This document shows, one piece after another, positions 1 to 6,858 of a stretch of DNA of 64,000 nucleotides. The stretch lies in assembly GCF_011742555.1 (NCBI RefSeq), contig NZ_JAAQQR010000001.1, positions 372,001 to 436,000 of the forward strand, read 5' to 3'. Numbering within the stretch: position 1 is the stretch's first letter; the number at the start of each line of letters is the position of its first letter. This DNA is from Luteibacter jiangsuensis. Its GTDB lineage: Bacteria > Pseudomonadota > Gammaproteobacteria > Xanthomonadales > Rhodanobacteraceae. The translations under genes were made by a program, and so were the position numbers. The notes beneath the pieces are model-generated. The model was given only the letters and a program-made list of their open reading frames with translations. It had not been told where the DNA came from and did not search any database.

Positions 1-2
1 AC

Positions 3-1169
3 GCCGTGGCCCGCATCCGCGCGCTGTCCGGCGGCGACGATCGCGAACGCCAGATCGAACTACTCGCACACGAGCTGGAAGAACTGGAGCGCTGGGCCCT
101 CGCGCCGTCTGCGCTGGAAGATCTCGAAGCACAGCATCGCCGCCTCGCCAACGCGGGCCGGCTGGCCGAAGGCGCCAACGGCATCGTCGAAATGCTGGAC
201 GGCGAGAGCGAGTTCGCCATCGGGCGCGCCCTGCTCCGCGCCCATGCCGAGCTGTCGCGCCTGTCCGAACTGGACGGCACCCTCGCCCCGCTGCTCGAAC
301 TGCTGGACAGCGCGCAGATCCAGGTGGGCGAAGCGGTGGACGGCCTGGGCCGCTACGCGCAGGACGTGGAACTGGATCCGGAACGCCTCGCGGAGGTGGA
401 CACGCACCTCACCCATCTGCACGACCTGTCCCGCCGCTATCGCCTGCCGATCGAGGAACTGTTCGCAAAGGCCGACGAGGTGCGCGGCCGCCTGGCCGAA
501 CTCGAAGGCGCGGGCGAGGCACTGGACCGTCTGGCCGGCGAGCGCGACCGCCTGCGGAAGGACTACGACGTGGCCGCCGCAGCCTTGTCGAAGGCGCGCA
601 TCGATGCCGCCGGCCGGCTCGGCACCTCGGTGGCCGCCCTCATGGGCGAACTCGGCATGGCCGGTGGCCGCCTGGAGGTATCGCTGGAACCCGCCGAAGG
701 CGACGAGCCGGACCCGCAAGGCCGCGAGCGCTGCGAACTGCTGGTCAGCGCCAATCCCGGACAACCGCCGCGCCCGCTGCGAAAAGTGGCTTCCGGCGGC
801 GAACTCGCACGCATTAGCCTCGCCATCGAAGTGGCCACGCTGGGCAACGACAACATCGGCTGCATGATCTTCGACGAGGTGGACACCGGCATCGGTGGCG
901 CCGTGGCGGAAGTGGTCGGCCAGAAGCTGCGCGCCCTCGGCGAGCGCGTGCAGGTGCTCTGCGTCACGCACCTTCCGCAGGTGGCCGCACAGGGCCACTC
1001 GCACCTGCAGGTGGCAAAGGAAAGCGACGGCGAGGCCACCCGCACACGCATCCGCGCGCTGAACGACGCCGGCCGCCGCGACGAACTCAGCCGCATGCTG
1101 GGCGGCGTGGAGATCACGAAGGAAACGCGCGCCCACGCGAAGAAGATGCTGGACCGCGCACAGGGGTGA
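3..1169 (+). CDS. recN: DNA repair protein RecN, C-terminal part (cut by window start)
   Basis: The reading frame is open from the first complete codon at base 3, so the gene starts before the window; the GTG at base 6 is not a real start. RecN is an SMC-like ATPase that acts in the cytoplasm in recombinational repair of double-strand breaks. The fragment shows a long coiled-coil region rich in Glu, Arg and Leu. It is followed by the C-terminal ATPase half: an ABC signature (ASGGELAR, about residue 267 of the fragment), Walker B (CMIFDEVDTGIGG, about 293) and the H-loop region CVTHLPQVAAQ. The N-terminal Walker A half (roughly 170 residues) is missing. RecN next to fur is a usual xanthomonad arrangement. 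It is followed by a REP doublet. Confidence 0.95.
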   Translation, partial: AVARIRALSGGDDRERQIELLAHELEELERWALAPSALEDLEAQHRRLANAGRLAEGANGIVEMLDGESEFAIGRALLRAHAELSRLSELDGTLAPLLELLDSAQIQVGEAVDGLGRYAQDVELDPERLAEVDTHLTHLHDLSRRYRLPIEELFAKADEVRGRLAELEGAGEALDRLAGERDRLRKDYDVAAAALSKARIDAAGRLGTSVAALMGELGMAGGRLEVSLEPAEGDEPDPQGRERCELLVSANPGQPPRPLRKVASGGELARISLAIEVATLGNDNIGCMIFDEVDTGIGGAVAEVVGQKLRALGERVQVLCVTHLPQVAAQGHSHLQVAKESDGEATRTRIRALNDAGRRDELSRMLGGVEITKETRAHAKKMLDRAQG

Positions 1170-1237
1170 ACGACTTTCTGCAGGGGCCATCTCCTGTGGC
1201 AGATCCCAATGTTGCCCCGCAAGCCGCCGCGCTTTGT

Positions 1238-1318
1238 GTGGGAGCCGCTTCAGCGGCGATGGGTGCTAGCGGCGAGATTGCCCGCTGCCGCGGGATCGCC
1301 GGCACAGCCGGCTCCCAC
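1238..1318. repeat. REP doublet, GTGG-headed (copy A)
   Basis: An inverted pair begins gtgggagccgcttcagcggc and ends agccggctcccac, with a conserved core around 'gcccgctgccgcgggatcgcc'. It lies between the convergent recN and response-regulator genes. The same element recurs at 28953, 52235, 58026 and 62066, with divergent relatives at 34652 and 38222. Termini GTGG...CCAC fit the GTRG-headed REP family that is mobilised by RAYT transposases. No RAYT gene is in this window. Confidence 0.85.
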
Positions 1319-1379
1319 ACAAGGCCTCCCACATAAGGCCTCCACGCAAGAAGCGCGGCTCACCTCGGAAGGCCGCGCC

Positions 1380-2009
1380 TCAGCTGCGGATCAGACCGCG
1401 CTCCTGCGCCATGCGGTAGAGGTCTAGCTCCGATCCTGCATTGAGCTTGTTCATGACCGCAGCGCGGTGGATGTAGATCGTTTTCTGCCCGATGCCCAGT
1501 TCCGCCGCCACCTGTTTCGGCGCGCGGCCGATGGCCAGCAGCAGGAATACTTCGCGCTCGCGCGCCGTCAGCCGGTTGAACGGATCGAGGTCGGTCGTGG
1601 CCCGGCCCGAGCGCCGTTCCCGCAGGTCCGAACTCAGGTACTGGTCGCCACCGAGCACCGAGCGGACGGCGGCCACCAGTTCCTCCGGCGCCACGCCCTT
1701 GGTGACGTAGCCACGCGCGCCGCGACGCAGGGCTTCGGAAACGTAGGGTTCGCCGTCGTGCATGCTCAGCACCACGATCTTCATGGCGGGCGCGATGCTC
1801 GCCAGGTGCTCGATCAGCGGCAGCCCGCTGCCGTCGGGTAGCGACAGATCGACCGCTACCAGGTCGGGACGATGTTGGGTAACCGCTTCCACCGCCTCGT
1901 CGGCATTGCGCGCTTCGGCGACGACGTCCAGGTCGGGTTCCAGCTCGATGAGTCGCTTGAACCCTTCGCGAACGATGGCGTGGTCATCTACTAGGACGAT
2001 TCTTGGCAT
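1380..2009 (-). CDS. NarL/FixJ-family response regulator
   Basis: Two-domain response regulator of 209 residues: receiver (1-120) with acidic pocket DD at 8-9, phospho-acceptor Asp54 (AVDLSLPDG) and conserved Lys near 104 (YVTKG), then a LuxR-type helix-turn-helix (LTAREREVFLLLAIGRAPKQ...). An in-frame ATG farther upstream (2099) would add 30 non-receiver residues. The start at 2009 (MPRIVLVDDH) matches the family. It is divergent from the histidine kinase at 2098, its likely partner. It lies between recN and fur, where most xanthomonads have no such gene, so it is probably lineage-specific. Target genes are unknown; the adjacent sRNA is an obvious candidate, by inference only. Confidence 0.9.
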   Translation of the reverse strand: MPRIVLVDDHAIVREGFKRLIELEPDLDVVAEARNADEAVEAVTQHRPDLVAVDLSLPDGSGLPLIEHLASIAPAMKIVVLSMHDGEPYVSEALRRGARGYVTKGVAPEELVAAVRSVLGGDQYLSSDLRERRSGRATTDLDPFNRLTAREREVFLLLAIGRAPKQVAAELGIGQKTIYIHRAAVMNKLNAGSELDLYRMAQERGLIRS

Positions 2010-2097
2010 GGGTTGAATGTAGCAGGCTCTCCCGACGCGTGCGTACGGGGGCACGAAACCCGCCGACGGCGCGCACCCGCCGTGTACCATTCCGGCC

Positions 2098-3717
2098 ATG
2101 CGCTTATCTGGCTTCTCCCGCTTTGCCGGCCCACTGATCGCCCTGGCCTACGCTGCCGCCTGGGTCATGCTGTGGCCGACCGAGCAGCCCTACTGGGTTC
2201 TTCCCTTCGGCCTGCGCTTTGGTGCGCTGCTGCTCACGCGCAGCCGCAACTGGCTGTGGATCCTCGGCGCCGAGATCGTCGCCAGCGCCTTTTGCGAGTG
2301 GCGCAGCGGGCTGCCGATCGGCGGGGCCGGCTTCCTGCTGGGAGACGCGCCGGAGCCGCTGATGGTGGCGGCATGCCTCTGGCTGCTGCGCCGGGCGCAT
2401 CTCCACGCCAGCCTGAGCACCCCGGAAGACGTCGCCCGCCTGCTTCTTTCGGCCATGGTGACGGCCACGGTGGCCACGGCGGGCAACGCCGCCATGATGG
2501 CCTCGATGCATCCGGCCGCTCCGGTGGAAATGCTCGGCACCACGTTCGGCAGCGACCTGCTCGGCAACTACCTCGGCGTGCTGCTGATGGTGCCGGCGAT
2601 GGTCCTCGTCTTCCGGGAAAGGCCCACGCAGGCGTCCATGGCGGAACTTCTGCTCGACGGCCTTCTGGTGATGCTGCCTTCACTGGCCATTCTGATCACC
2701 CTCGCCGAGTATTCGCCGCAGCCGCAGTTCGCCCGCGTGCTGTCGCTGGCGCCCGTGCTGTTCTTCGCCTTCCGGCATGGCTGGCGTGGCGCGGGGCTGG
2801 CCATGCTCATCACCAGCGTGGGCCTCAACGTCACCGAGGACATGATCGGCCGCGGCGCGCCTACCGCTGCCGCGCACCTGTTCCTGGCCGTGGCCGGTAC
2901 CGGCACCCTGATGCTCGGCGCGGCCACCGACGCCCTGCGCCGCAGCAGCGAGCGCGTGGCCCAGCAAAACACCCATCTGGCCGCCGCGAACCAGCGGCTC
3001 GACCAGCTGGCCCGGCAGCTGCGCGATGCGGCCCGCGGCAACCTGCAGGCCGAAGAAAGCCTGCGCCGCCACATGGCCGCGGAACTGCACGACGAGCTGG
3101 GCCAGAATCTCACCGCCATCCAGACCCACCTCAAACTGGCGCAGAACCGACTGGGCAGCGCGGGCCTGGAAGATATCGGCATGTCCATCAACGGCATCCT
3201 GGGGCATATGCGCAAGGCGCTGCACAGGATGCTGGACAGCCTGCGTCCCTCGGTGCTGGACGAGTTCGGGCTGCTGCGCGCCCTCGACGAAGGCCCCATC
3301 CGCGACATGCTCACCGCCGCCGGCATCACTTACGTCACCGACCTGCGCGGCGAGCCCCGCCTCCTGGATGAGGACACCCTCACCGCCATCTACCGTGTGG
3401 TTCAGGAAAGTGCGACCAATGTGGTGCGCCATTCGGGCGCGAGCCGCATGACCCTGCGCCTGCGCATCGGCGTACGCGACAGCGGCCCCGTCGCCATTCT
3501 CGACATCCGCGACAACGGCACCGGCCTCTCCGCCCAACCGCGCCCGGTACGTACCGACGGTGGCGGGCGCGGCTTGCAGGGGATGAGCGACCGCATCACC
3601 GCCCTCGGCGGCCTCTTTCGCATCCGCCCGGAACCCGTCGGACTTCACCTCCGCGTGCTGCTTCGCAGCACAAGTGCCGGATCTGGCATAGGAAATTTTC
3701 CAATACCCGGCCAGTGA
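2098..3717 (+). CDS. MASE1-like membrane sensor histidine kinase (HisKA_3)
   Basis: 539 residues. The N-terminal half (about 1-280) is a multi-pass membrane domain with several hydrophobic segments, resembling the MASE1 sensor module. A short coiled linker follows (ERVAQQNTHLAAANQRLDQL), then a UhpB/NarX-type dimerisation domain with H-box ELHDELGQN (His331) and a HATPase domain with N-box VVQESATNVVRHS, G1 DNGTGLS and G2 GGGRGLQGM. It would autophosphorylate His331 and pass phosphate to a NarL-type regulator; the divergent gene at 1380-2009 is of exactly that class and only 88 bp away. The ligand is unknown. Confidence 0.9.
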   Translation: MRLSGFSRFAGPLIALAYAAAWVMLWPTEQPYWVLPFGLRFGALLLTRSRNWLWILGAEIVASAFCEWRSGLPIGGAGFLLGDAPEPLMVAACLWLLRRAHLHASLSTPEDVARLLLSAMVTATVATAGNAAMMASMHPAAPVEMLGTTFGSDLLGNYLGVLLMVPAMVLVFRERPTQASMAELLLDGLLVMLPSLAILITLAEYSPQPQFARVLSLAPVLFFAFRHGWRGAGLAMLITSVGLNVTEDMIGRGAPTAAAHLFLAVAGTGTLMLGAATDALRRSSERVAQQNTHLAAANQRLDQLARQLRDAARGNLQAEESLRRHMAAELHDELGQNLTAIQTHLKLAQNRLGSAGLEDIGMSINGILGHMRKALHRMLDSLRPSVLDEFGLLRALDEGPIRDMLTAAGITYVTDLRGEPRLLDEDTLTAIYRVVQESATNVVRHSGASRMTLRLRIGVRDSGPVAILDIRDNGTGLSAQPRPVRTDGGGRGLQGMSDRITALGGLFRIRPEPVGLHLRVLLRSTSAGSGIGNFPIPGQ

Positions 3718-3744
3718 AAGGTTCGTTACGATCCCATTATCGAT

Positions 3745-3940
3745 GTGGGGGAGCCGCCGTCGAGAGACGGCGAGCCCGGGTCGGTCGTGGGGACGATCGG
3801 CCCGATGAGGCGACAGGATGTCAGCCTCGCCGGTGCGACATGGTGGTCCGTGGAACCTGCGAGCAACTCGCGTTTCACGAGCCATGAAAACGCCGGATCA
3901 AGCCGCCGGTGGACAGGAGTCCACCGGCGGCGTTTTTATT
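3745..3940 (+). ncRNA. Putative structured small RNA with CsrA/RsmA-like GGA hairpin loops
   Basis: About 195 nt without a credible ORF, packed with perfect hairpins. They are: 3756-3771 (6-bp stem, GAGA loop); 3778-3803 (11-bp stem, GGGG loop followed by A); 3807-3828 (outer GAGGC/GCCTC, inner gacaGGAtgtc, GGA in the loop); and 3902-3931 (13-bp stem with AGGA tetraloop), followed by a T run. 'ACAGGAUGU' in the third hairpin closely matches the known high-affinity CsrA/RsmA target. Additional GGA triplets lie at 3740s and 3850s. The following gene on this strand is bamE at 4601, beyond the opposite-strand fur, so this is not an mRNA leader. The 5' end is a guess: CATTAT at 3735-3740 could be a -10 box, but no good -35 is visible. 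It is not recognised as a named RNA family. Confidence 0.55.
3902..3937 (+). terminator. Intrinsic terminator with AGGA loop
   Basis: A perfect 13-bp stem (3902-3914 with 3919-3931), AGGA tetraloop, then G and five T. It ends the putative sRNA. The loop itself is a CsrA-type GGA motif. Confidence 0.85.
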
Positions 3941-3950
3941 TGCGTTAGTC

Positions 3951-4036
3951 GCCCCGCTTTGCGGGGCTGGGAGTGGGCCTCTTCGAGGCCTGTGAGTCAG
4001 CCGCTTCGCGGCTTGTGAGTCGGCCGCTGCGCGGCC
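3951..4036. repeat. Array of four small hairpins with 23-bp period
   Basis: Four perfect stem-loops: 3951-3967 (7-bp stem, TTT loop), 3976-3990, 3999-4013 and 4022-4036 (each 6-bp stem, 3-nt loop). They are joined by the spacer tgggagt once and tgtgagt twice. The last three begin exactly 23 bp apart. Stem sequences differ between units (ggcctc/gaggcc, agccgc/gcggct, ggccgc/gcggcc) while pairing is kept, which suggests the pairing matters. The array lies between the sRNA terminator and the 3' end of fur. Confidence 0.8.
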
Positions 4037-4062
4037 TGTGAACCGTCAGTTGATCCGCTCTT

Positions 4063-4104
4063 ACGGTTCACGGTTCACGGTTCACGGTTCACGGTTCACG
4101 CTTC
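4063..4104. repeat. Heptanucleotide tandem repeat (ACGGTTC)n
   Basis: Five exact copies of ACGGTTC followed by one variant (ACGCTTC), ending 10 bp before the stop codon of fur. A preceding AACCGT (4041-4046) could pair with the repeat. This looks like slippage-prone DNA and could vary in length between strains. Confidence 0.9.
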
Positions 4105-4114
4105 ACGGCCCCAC

Positions 4115-4528
4115 TCACTTCCGCTTCTTTGGCCGCACATACAGCACCAGGCTGTGGTCCTCGATGACGTACCCGTGCCGGTCGGCGATCTCGTGCTGGA
4201 GCCGCTCGATCTCTTCGCTGATGAACTCGATGACCTTTCCGCTGTCCACGTCGATCATGTGATCGTGGTGCTTGCCGCGGTCCAGCTCGTAGACGGCCTG
4301 GCCGCCCTCGAAGTTGTGCTTCATGACGATGCCGGCCGCTTCGAACTGGGTGAGCACCCGGTACACCGTGGCGAGGCCGATGTCTTCCTGGTGCGACAGC
4401 AGGCGCTTGTAGATGTCTTCGGCGGTGAGGTGGGGCTGGTCCGCCTCCTCGAAGATCTGCAGGATCCGCATGCGCGGGTGCGTGACTTTCAGGCCCGCCT
4501 TGCGGAGCTCTTTGGTTTCCTGGTCCAT
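4115..4528 (-). CDS. fur: Ferric uptake regulator Fur
   Basis: 137 residues, the usual Fur length. Winged-helix DNA-binding domain (1-85, with LRKAGLKVTHPRMRIL and GLATVYRVLTQFEAAG), then the dimerisation and metal-binding domain with HHDHMIDVDSG (about 87-97). The paired cysteines of E. coli Fur (HLICLDCG) are replaced by Asp and Ser here, as in other pseudomonad/xanthomonad Fur proteins, so this Fur should lack that structural zinc site. It represses iron uptake genes when loaded with Fe(II). It is divergent from bamE across 72 bp, an arrangement known for fur-omlA in Xanthomonas and Pseudomonas. Confidence 0.97.
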   Translation of the reverse strand: MDQETKELRKAGLKVTHPRMRILQIFEEADQPHLTAEDIYKRLLSHQEDIGLATVYRVLTQFEAAGIVMKHNFEGGQAVYELDRGKHHDHMIDVDSGKVIEFISEEIERLQHEIADRHGYVIEDHSLVLYVRPKKRK

Positions 4529-4600
4529 GTCAGACCCCTCGCGGTGCCGTAAGGCGCTTAGTGTATCATCACAGGCTTCACGATCCGGACGTAACTACGC
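4529..4600. promoter_or_regulatory. Divergent fur–bamE promoter region
   Basis: Only 72 bp separate the two start codons, so the promoters must overlap. The one AT-rich core is GTGTATCATC (4561-4570), giving a plausible -10 in either direction (TATCAT on plus, ATGATA on minus). No convincing -35 boxes and no classical 19-bp Fur box were seen. Confidence 0.5.
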
Positions 4601-5077
4601 ATGCAAAAGCTCATCCGCACGCTGGGTTTGGCCATGATGGCAACCGCCATCGCGGGCTGTGGCCTCGTCTATACCCCCGACGTGCAGCAGGGCAACCTGC
4701 TCGACAAGAAGAACGTCGACCAGTTGCAACCGGGCATGACCAAGCGCCAGGTGCTCGTGCTCCTGGGCACCCCGTCGGTCATCTCGCCTTTCGACCAGGA
4801 CCGCTGGGACTACGTCTCGACCTTCTCGCACCGCGGTAAGCCGATGACCCGGCGCACCCTCACCCTCACCTTCAACAACGACACCCTCGTGCGCACCGAG
4901 GGCGACTTCTTCGCCCAGGACGCCGAGCAGCTGCTGAAGGACTCCAAGAAGTACAAGGCCAACCCCACGGGCGACGCCGAGGGCGACAAGAACACCAGCG
5001 GCAAGAAGGACGACGACGGCGGCTTCGGCGTGGGCGTGCACGGCTCGTCCGACGACAGCCCCGCCAGCAAGCGCTAA
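4601..5077 (+). CDS. bamE: Outer membrane assembly lipoprotein BamE (OmlA/SmpA)
   Basis: 158 residues with a lipoprotein signal peptide (AIAGC lipobox; mature Cys20) and a BamE fold (about 38-100: LQPGMTKRQVLVLLGTPS...DRWDYV...). The mature protein is anchored in the outer membrane and supports the BamABCDE machine that inserts beta-barrel proteins. The C-terminal tail (about 110-158) is charged, Asp/Lys/Ser-rich and probably disordered; it is longer than in E. coli BamE. Divergent from fur, convergent with rnfH. Confidence 0.95.
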   Translation: MQKLIRTLGLAMMATAIAGCGLVYTPDVQQGNLLDKKNVDQLQPGMTKRQVLVLLGTPSVISPFDQDRWDYVSTFSHRGKPMTRRTLTLTFNNDTLVRTEGDFFAQDAEQLLKDSKKYKANPTGDAEGDKNTSGKKDDDGGFGVGVHGSSDDSPASKR

Positions 5078-5084
5078 GGCCCGC

Positions 5085-5363
5085 TCAGGCGCCGCGCGCC
5101 GCGCGGCGCCGCCTGGCCTCCATCGGATCGAGGATCAACGGGCGATAAAGCTCCACCCTGTCCCCCTGCTCCAGCACCCGGTCGGCGGGCACTTTCTTCG
5201 CGAACACGCCCAGGCGGGCCGGATCGGGCGCCACGCCCGCCGGCAGCCCCGGACGAGCGAGTTCCACGGCTTCCCAAGCGGTGGTGCCCACCGGCACGGC
5301 CAGCGGAACCACCACCTGGCCTTCCGGACCCGCATAGGCCACTTCGACGGCAATGTCAGCCAT
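5085..5363 (-). CDS. rnfH: RnfH-family ubiquitin-like-fold protein
   Basis: 92 residues of the RnfH/UPF0125 family: beta-grasp fold with VEVAYAGPEGQVVVPL at the start and the conserved motif RVELYRPLILDPMEARRRRA at the end. The biochemical role is unresolved in the family. It overlaps the end of ratA by 8 bp, so the two are co-translated as ratA-rnfH, the usual pairing beside smpB. Confidence 0.9.
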   Translation of the reverse strand: MADIAVEVAYAGPEGQVVVPLAVPVGTTAWEAVELARPGLPAGVAPDPARLGVFAKKVPADRVLEQGDRVELYRPLILDPMEARRRRAARGA

Positions 5364-5784
5364 ACTGCCGGCGCGCCTCGTCGCAGAAGTCGTCCACCAT
5401 GCGGTTGGCGAGTTGCTGGAAGCCCATCTTCAGCACGCTGCCACCCAGGCCCGCGTAGTCGAAATCGAGATCCAGGGAGATCTTGCAGCCCACGTCGCCC
5501 AGCGCCTGGAAGGTGAACACCCCATCCAGCGAACGGAGCGGGCCTTCCACGAACTTCATGGTGAGGCGTTCCGGCCGCTGCATGGTGTTCCGGGTAGTGA
5601 AATGCTGTTTCATGCCGGCGAAGCGGAGGTCCAGCCGGGCCACCAGGGTGTCGTCGCTCCGCTCCACCACCGTGGCGGCGTCACACCAGCCGAAGCGCTT
5701 TGGGTATGCTTCCACATCGTTGACCAGGTCGAACATCTGCGCGGGCGTGAACGGCACGATCGCACTGCGGCGGATTTCAATCAT
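5356..5784 (-). CDS. ratA: RatA/COQ10-like START-domain protein
   Basis: 142 residues, a single polyketide-cyclase/START domain (IRRSAIVPFTPAQMFDLVNDVEAYPKRF..., C-terminal helix LKMGFQQLANRMVDDFCDEARRQYG). E. coli RatA was described as inhibiting 70S ribosome association, and mitochondrial COQ10 binds ubiquinone; which role applies here cannot be read from sequence. First gene of the ratA-rnfH pair, divergent from smpB with 77 bp between starts. Confidence 0.88.
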   Translation of the reverse strand: MIEIRRSAIVPFTPAQMFDLVNDVEAYPKRFGWCDAATVVERSDDTLVARLDLRFAGMKQHFTTRNTMQRPERLTMKFVEGPLRSLDGVFTFQALGDVGCKISLDLDFDYAGLGGSVLKMGFQQLANRMVDDFCDEARRQYG

Positions 5785-5861
5785 GAAGACCTCATCTCAT
5801 TCGCCGGTCAAGGGACTTGCCGGCCTTGTATCAGGGACCCGATAGACCGATTTTAACGGAC

Positions 5862-6362
5862 ATGGCAAAAACGAAGGCTAAGGACACGGAAAAGGACGGC
5901 GGCGGCACCATCGCGCTGAACAAGCGCGCGCGCCACGAATATCACATCGACCAGCGCTTCGAATGCGGCATGGAGCTGCAGGGCTGGGAACTGAAGGCCC
6001 TGCGCGCCGGGCGCATCAATTTCGGCGAAGGCTGCTACGCCATCATCCAGCACGGCGAGGTCTTCCTCGTGGGCGCCCAGATTCCGCCGCTGATCAGCGC
6101 CTCCACCCACGTGGTGGCGAACGACCGGCGCACGCGGAAGCTGCTGCTGCACCGGGAGGAGATCGACCGCCTCATCGGTGCCGTGGAGCGCAAGGGCTAC
6201 ACCCTCGTGCCTACCGCCCTGTACTGGAAGCACAACAAGGTGAAATGCGAAATCGGCCTGGCCAAGGGCAAGCAGGAGCACGACAAGCGCCACGCCGAGA
6301 AGGAACGCGAGTGGGCCGTGGACAAGCAGCGCGTGATGCGCGCCCACAACCGCGTCGGCTGA
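5862..6362 (+). CDS. smpB: SsrA-binding protein SmpB
   Basis: 166 residues. An upstream in-frame ATG at 5817 would add 15 residues unlike the family, so ATG 5862 (MAKTKAKDTEK) is preferred. Core OB-fold: ALNKRARHEYHIDQRFECGMELQGWELKALR..., and a basic C-terminal tail (KGKQEHDKRHAEKEREW) that enters the ribosomal A site in place of mRNA. Works with the tmRNA encoded 84 bp downstream to rescue stalled ribosomes. Confidence 0.97.
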   Translation: MAKTKAKDTEKDGGGTIALNKRARHEYHIDQRFECGMELQGWELKALRAGRINFGEGCYAIIQHGEVFLVGAQIPPLISASTHVVANDRRTRKLLLHREEIDRLIGAVERKGYTLVPTALYWKHNKVKCEIGLAKGKQEHDKRHAEKEREWAVDKQRVMRAHNRVG

Positions 6363-6385
6363 CTGAACGCGGGGTCGGGCGCCCA

Positions 6386-6414
6386 TTGTGACAGCCCTGC
6401 CCCGCCCCTATACT
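6386..6414 (+). promoter_or_regulatory. Sigma-70 promoter of ssrA
   Basis: TTGTGA (6386-6391), 17-bp spacer, TATACT (6409-6414). Transcription would start near 6421, giving a leader of about 25 nt before the mature 5' end at 6446. Confidence 0.75.
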
Positions 6415-6445
6415 TCGAGTCGGTAGTCTCACAACAGTTTTCCCC

Positions 6446-6799
<354 letters not shown>

Positions 6800-6806
6800 A
6801 TCGACG

Positions 6807-6844
6807 ACGGGCCAGTTGCTGAGCAACTGGCCCGTTTCGGTTTT
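6807..6844 (+). terminator. Intrinsic terminator downstream of tmRNA
   Basis: A 13-bp perfect stem (6807-6819 with 6823-6835) with TGA loop, then TTCGGTTTT. It also lies just past the stop codon of the opposite-strand kinase gene, so it may act in both directions. Confidence 0.85.
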
Positions 6845-6858
6845 CGCGCCGGTCCGGT

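Noticed and set aside
3745-3940. Riboswitch or named housekeeping RNA (RNase P, 6S, SRP)
   Set aside because: None of the conserved cores of these RNAs is present and no gene follows on the strand for a riboswitch to control.
3951-4104. CRISPR array
   Set aside because: Units are 23 and 7 bp with nearly identical short spacers and no cas genes; this is a hairpin array and a simple tandem repeat.
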